A stretch of 23,417 nt of DNA, from contig JBBQNG010000036.1 of assembly GCA_038329645.1 (NCBI GenBank), positions 1 to 23,417 of the forward strand. Reading direction: 5' to 3'. Shown here in pieces: positions 20,874 through 23,417 of the stretch (positions within the stretch are counted from its first letter, which is position 1; the number at the start of each line of letters is the position of its first letter). The position numbers and the translations under genes were made by a program. The notes beneath the pieces were generated by a model. The model ran no database searches. It had not been told where the DNA came from and saw nothing but the letters and a program-made list of their open reading frames with translations. This stretch comes from SZAS-79 sp038329645 (GTDB lineage: Bacteria; Pseudomonadota; Gammaproteobacteria; Burkholderiales; SG8-39).

Positions 20874-20895
20874 CGCCCTGTCGATCGACAGGGCG
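20874..20895. terminator. Bidirectional intrinsic terminator between FecR and mltD genes
   Basis: The 22-base perfect palindrome reads CGCCCTGTCGA then its complement. It is followed on the + strand by TTTTGCTTT and on the minus strand, after a few bases, by a run of six T (20859-20864 in + coordinates are A). It sits between two convergent genes, 25 bases after the FecR stop and eight bases beyond the mltD stop. Confidence 0.85.
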
Positions 20896-20903
20896 TTTTG
20901 CTT

Positions 20904-21965
20904 TCAGAAGCGGGTGACGTCCGAAGCCTTGGACGCTTTCTTTGCCGCGTGCCGCGGGCCGGCCTGGCCTGCCATCGTCGCGCGATGGCGCTCGAGATTG
21001 ACCTTGAAGGCCTCGGATTTCTCGAGCGGGATCACCAGCCCGGCACCGGTCGCACCCGGTGCGTGCTTGCTGTTGAACGCGGGATTGAGCGTAAGGAATT
21101 CCTCGTACGGGATCCCGGCAAACTGTGCCGCGAGCCTGAGATCGAGATCGTCCTTCACCCGCACGACGCCGAACACCGGCTCGTTGGGGATTTCCGGCAG
21201 GCGCAGGCCGAACGCCGTCGGGTCCATGATGATGTTCTTGATCGCGAGGAGGCGTGGCACGTAGTTGCGCGTCTCTTCCGGCATCGAAAGGCTGTCGTAG
21301 GACCCCGGCAATCCGCGCGCGCGGTTACGCTCTACTGCTCGCGCGACCGCCGATTCGCCCCAGTTATAGGACGCCAGCGCAAGCTGCCAGTCGCCATTGT
21401 TGTACTTGTGCAGGAACTGCAGGTAATCCAGCGCGGCCCCCGTGGAGGCGACCACGTCGCGCCGGCCGTCGTACAGCGTGTTCTGCGCAAGGTTGTATTT
21501 CGCCCCCGTCTCGGGAATGAACTGCCAGAGCCCGGATGCCTGGGCCGAGGAGAGCGCCATCGGGTTGAAGCCGCTTTCGACGAAAGGCAGCAGCGCGAGC
21601 TCGGTGGGCAGGCCGCGGCGCTCGACCTCGTCGACGATGAAATGCAGGTAACGGCGCGCGCGCAGCGCGATCGACTGGACCAGCTCGGGCCTCGCCGCGT
21701 AATACGCGGCCTGCTGTGCGACCACCTTGCGGTCCAGGTCGGGAATGGCGAACCCGAGGCGGATGCGCTCCCACAAGCCGGAAGGGCCGGAAGCCTGCGC
21801 CAGGAGCTTCTCGATCTGCGGGTTGGCGCCTTCCGCGCGGACGGCTTCGGGTGCCGGTTCGCCGGAAAAATGGACGAAGGATTCCGCGGCGCCGGCGAGC
21901 GGCGACGCGAAAGCAAACGCCAGGGCGACGGTCCGGGCAAGCAGGGGGAGGCGGGGGTTGTGCAT
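20904..21965 (-). CDS. mltD: Membrane-bound lytic murein transglycosylase D-like protein
   Basis: This 353-residue periplasmic enzyme cleaves the glycan strand of peptidoglycan with formation of 1,6-anhydro-muropeptides. A signal peptide (about residues 1-27, no lipobox cysteine) precedes an SLT domain of family 1D type. The catalytic glutamate is E130 in LLPFVESGFNPMALS, followed by ASGLWQFIPETGAKYNL, DGRRDVVASTGAALDYL and ALASYNWGESAV. The C-terminal part (about residues 270-320) looks like one degenerate LysM; E. coli MltD has more LysM units and is about 100 residues longer. Because no lipobox is seen, it may be periplasmic rather than lipid-anchored. It is divergent from the phosphoglycosyltransferase gene and ends at a shared terminator. 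Confidence 0.92.
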   Translation of the reverse strand: MHNPRLPLLARTVALAFAFASPLAGAAESFVHFSGEPAPEAVRAEGANPQIEKLLAQASGPSGLWERIRLGFAIPDLDRKVVAQQAAYYAARPELVQSIALRARRYLHFIVDEVERRGLPTELALLPFVESGFNPMALSSAQASGLWQFIPETGAKYNLAQNTLYDGRRDVVASTGAALDYLQFLHKYNNGDWQLALASYNWGESAVARAVERNRARGLPGSYDSLSMPEETRNYVPRLLAIKNIIMDPTAFGLRLPEIPNEPVFGVVRVKDDLDLRLAAQFAGIPYEEFLTLNPAFNSKHAPGATGAGLVIPLEKSEAFKVNLERHRATMAGQAGPRHAAKKASKASDVTRF

Positions 21966-22022
21966 GACGCGCGAATCCTAGCGGGTCGCGCCCCCCGGGG
22001 TCAACGCAATATGCCCACCTTT

Positions 22023-22028
22023 TACGAT
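22023..22028 (+). promoter_or_regulatory. Candidate -10 box of a leaderless promoter for the phosphoglycosyltransferase gene
   Basis: TACGAT ends seven bases before the ATG at 22036, and the bases between (TGATTTC) contain no ribosome binding site. TCAACG at 22001-22006 is a poor -35 candidate 16 bases upstream. Confidence 0.25.
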
Positions 22029-22035
22029 TGATTTC

Positions 22036-23097
22036 ATGACGGAAACCCTCGGATTCCTCGGCGCTTTTGCCGGCACCGTGCTGACGATCCCGGCCCTGGT
22101 CCGGTTCGCGCCCGCCCTGGGGCTGGTCGACGTCGCTGCCGGGCGCAAGATCCATGATGGCGAAATCCCGCTAATTGGCGGAATTGCCATGGGAATGGTC
22201 TTCCTGGTGGCTTATCTGGCGGTGGCGCTGGCCTCCGCCCAGCAGGTCCGCTTCGGGCTGGGCCTGGCGATCGCTATCGTGCTGATCGGCGGAATCCTCG
22301 ACGACCTGCACGAATTGCGGTCGCTGGCCAAGTTCGGCTTCCAGATCGCCGCCGCGGCCGCGCTGGTGTTCGTGGACGGCACGGTCCTGGCCCAGCTTGG
22401 CCAGCTGCTGACGGAGCGGACCTTCGGGCTCGGCGAATGGGGCGTGCCGCTCACGATCTTTGCGGTGGTCGGGGTGATGAATGCGGTCAACATGGCCGAC
22501 GGCATCGACGGGCTCGCGGGCACGCTGGCGCTCCTCGCCTTCGTGGCATTCGGCCTCCTTGCGATGACGATCGGCGAATCAGCCGTGTTCGTCGTGTGCT
22601 GTATCGGCATCGGCGTAGCGGCCGGGTTCCTTTGCTTCAACATACGAACCCCGAACCGGCCCCGGGCTGCAGTCTTCATGGGCGACACGGGCAGCCATTT
22701 CCTCGGCCTGCTCCTCGCCTGGTGCGCGATCAGGCTCCACAATGCCGAGCCGCCGGCGCTGAACGCCGTCACGGCGGGGTGGATCCTCGGGGTGGTGCTG
22801 GGCGACACGCTTTGCGTCATGGTCCGGCGAGTCCTGCGCGGCAAGAGTCCCTTTTCGGGAGACCGCGAGCACCTGCACCACCTGCTGCTTGCGGCGGGCC
22901 TGACGATCTCCCAGACGGTTGCGGCAATCGCGGCCATGTCGGTGGCTGCGGGGGTAGTTGCGGTAATGGCAGAACGTAGAGGCGTTCCCGCCTATCTCAT
23001 GTTCTACATTTATCTCGCGCTGCTGGCGGCGTATTGCGTGGTCACCGAGATCGTCTGCAGGAAGCAGGGTCTCCGGGAACCCGCCATGGCGCGCTGA
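22036..23097 (+). CDS. WecA/MraY-family polyprenyl-phosphate sugar-1-phosphate transferase
   Basis: This 353-residue integral membrane enzyme has about ten or eleven membrane segments; E. coli WecA has 367 residues. It starts glycan synthesis by transferring a UDP-HexNAc sugar phosphate (GlcNAc in WecA) to undecaprenyl phosphate. Family motifs are GRKIHDGEIPLIGG near the N-terminus, the Mg-binding D89-D90 in GGILDDLHEL, N152 with D155 and D158 in NMADGIDGLAG, D217 in FMGDTGSHFLG, and the substrate-recognition H279-L-H-H in REHLHHLL. The HLHH motif fits WecA-like rather than MraY enzymes. It would initiate an O-antigen, capsule or exopolysaccharide unit, in line with the nearby fcl and glycosyltransferase. 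It converges on the glycosyltransferase with five bases between stops. Confidence 0.93.
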   Translation: MTETLGFLGAFAGTVLTIPALVRFAPALGLVDVAAGRKIHDGEIPLIGGIAMGMVFLVAYLAVALASAQQVRFGLGLAIAIVLIGGILDDLHELRSLAKFGFQIAAAAALVFVDGTVLAQLGQLLTERTFGLGEWGVPLTIFAVVGVMNAVNMADGIDGLAGTLALLAFVAFGLLAMTIGESAVFVVCCIGIGVAAGFLCFNIRTPNRPRAAVFMGDTGSHFLGLLLAWCAIRLHNAEPPALNAVTAGWILGVVLGDTLCVMVRRVLRGKSPFSGDREHLHHLLLAAGLTISQTVAAIAAMSVAAGVVAVMAERRGVPAYLMFYIYLALLAAYCVVTEIVCRKQGLREPAMAR

Positions 23098-23102
23098 GGC
23101 TT

Positions 23103-23417
23103 TCAGCCCGGCGCAGCGTCGGCAATCACCTTGTCCCATTTGGCAAACGCGATGGCCTGGCTGTAGTGCTCGTCGAAACACCTGCGCGCATTGCGCCCCA
23201 ACTCCGCCCCGAGCGCCGGATTGGAGGCGAGTTCGCGAATGCGCTGCACGAGCAAATCCGGATTGCCGATGGGCACAGTGAATCCGGCGTGGGCGGATTC
23301 GAGGATTTCTGCGACCTCCCCGCCGGGATCCCCAACGTGCAGCGTCGGCCGTCCCGCGGCGAGGATGCCGTAGATCTTGCTGGGCACGATCAGGCCTTCC
23401 ATTGCCGGGAGCATGGT
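23103..23417 (-). CDS. Family-4 glycosyltransferase, C-terminal part (partial)
   Basis: Only the last 104 codons are in the window and the frame stays open to the right edge. The visible part is the nucleotide-sugar-binding half of a GT-B fold: the block VPSKIYGILAAGRPTLHVGD with the following GGEVAEILESAHAGFTVP is typical of GT4/WcaI-like transferases, where the Glu in EVAE-type positions contacts the sugar nucleotide. The ATG near 23414 is internal. It probably adds a sugar to the lipid-linked unit started by the neighbouring WecA-like protein, although it is on the other strand. The donor and acceptor are unknown. Confidence 0.88.
   Translation of the reverse strand, partial: TMLPAMEGLIVPSKIYGILAAGRPTLHVGDPGGEVAEILESAHAGFTVPIGNPDLLVQRIRELASNPALGAELGRNARRCFDEHYSQAIAFAKWDKVIADAAPG

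Noticed and set aside
1..23417. CRISPR arrays, tRNA or rRNA genes, insertion sequences, prophage genes
   Set aside because: No regularly spaced repeats, cloverleaf sequences, transposase or phage motifs were seen on either strand when read by eye.

Overview
The window is high-G+C, densely coded DNA from a Gram-negative bacterium, most probably a betaproteobacterium close to Burkholderiales. The evidence is the set of three tripartite-tricarboxylate (Bug-type) receptors, a narGHJI operon with a parvulin gene directly behind narI, periplasmic signal peptides throughout, and the gene families present. No rRNA, tRNA, CRISPR array, insertion sequence or prophage gene was recognised, and no gene-free stretch exceeds about 160 bases.

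Region 1 (1-4428, + strand) is the end of a respiratory nitrate reductase operon: the last codons of narG, then narH, narJ, narI, a cytoplasmic parvulin-type PPIase and a small conserved protein of unknown role. Starts and stops overlap or lie within about 20 bases, so this is one transcription unit whose promoter is left of the window.

Region 2 (4468-7883) looks like an envelope/metal homeostasis module. It holds a PCu(A)C periplasmic copper chaperone, a Met/His-rich Spy/CpxP-like periplasmic protein on the minus strand, and, divergent from it, an OmpR-family response regulator with an overlapping histidine kinase. The layout mirrors cpxP-cpxRA of enterobacteria.

Region 3 (8007-15272) is a catabolic cluster. 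The + strand carries a TauD/TfdA-type dioxygenase, a Bug receptor, an exported metal-dependent hydrolase of the DUF6282/amidohydrolase type and a second Bug receptor. Converging on it, the minus strand carries a third Bug receptor, a possible 19-codon coupling ORF and a second TauD-type dioxygenase. An acyl-CoA dehydrogenase diverges from the third Bug gene. No TctA/TctB membrane subunits are present, so the receptors are orphans here and the substrate is unknown.

Region 4 (15301-23417) concerns cell envelope and polysaccharide. It holds GDP-L-fucose synthase, two divergent Sel1-repeat proteins, a short membrane-anchored TPR-like protein resembling VpsP, a FecR-domain protein with an Ala-rich coiled coil, a MltD-type lytic transglycosylase, a WecA/MraY-family initiating phosphoglycosyltransferase and, at the edge, the C-terminus of a family-4 glycosyltransferase. 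This may be the border of an exopolysaccharide or O-antigen locus.

Regulatory signals worth noting are a recurring TANNNT-N6/7-ATG arrangement without a ribosome binding site (likely leaderless genes), a TGTAAAC direct repeat in the cpx-like divergent promoter, two 17-bp 6-5-6 dyads in front of Bug genes, and a bidirectional terminator between the FecR and mltD genes. I found no clear evidence for an entirely new system. The least explained parts are the exported hydrolase among orphan Bug receptors, the small nar-linked protein and the Sel1/VpsP-like/FecR group.
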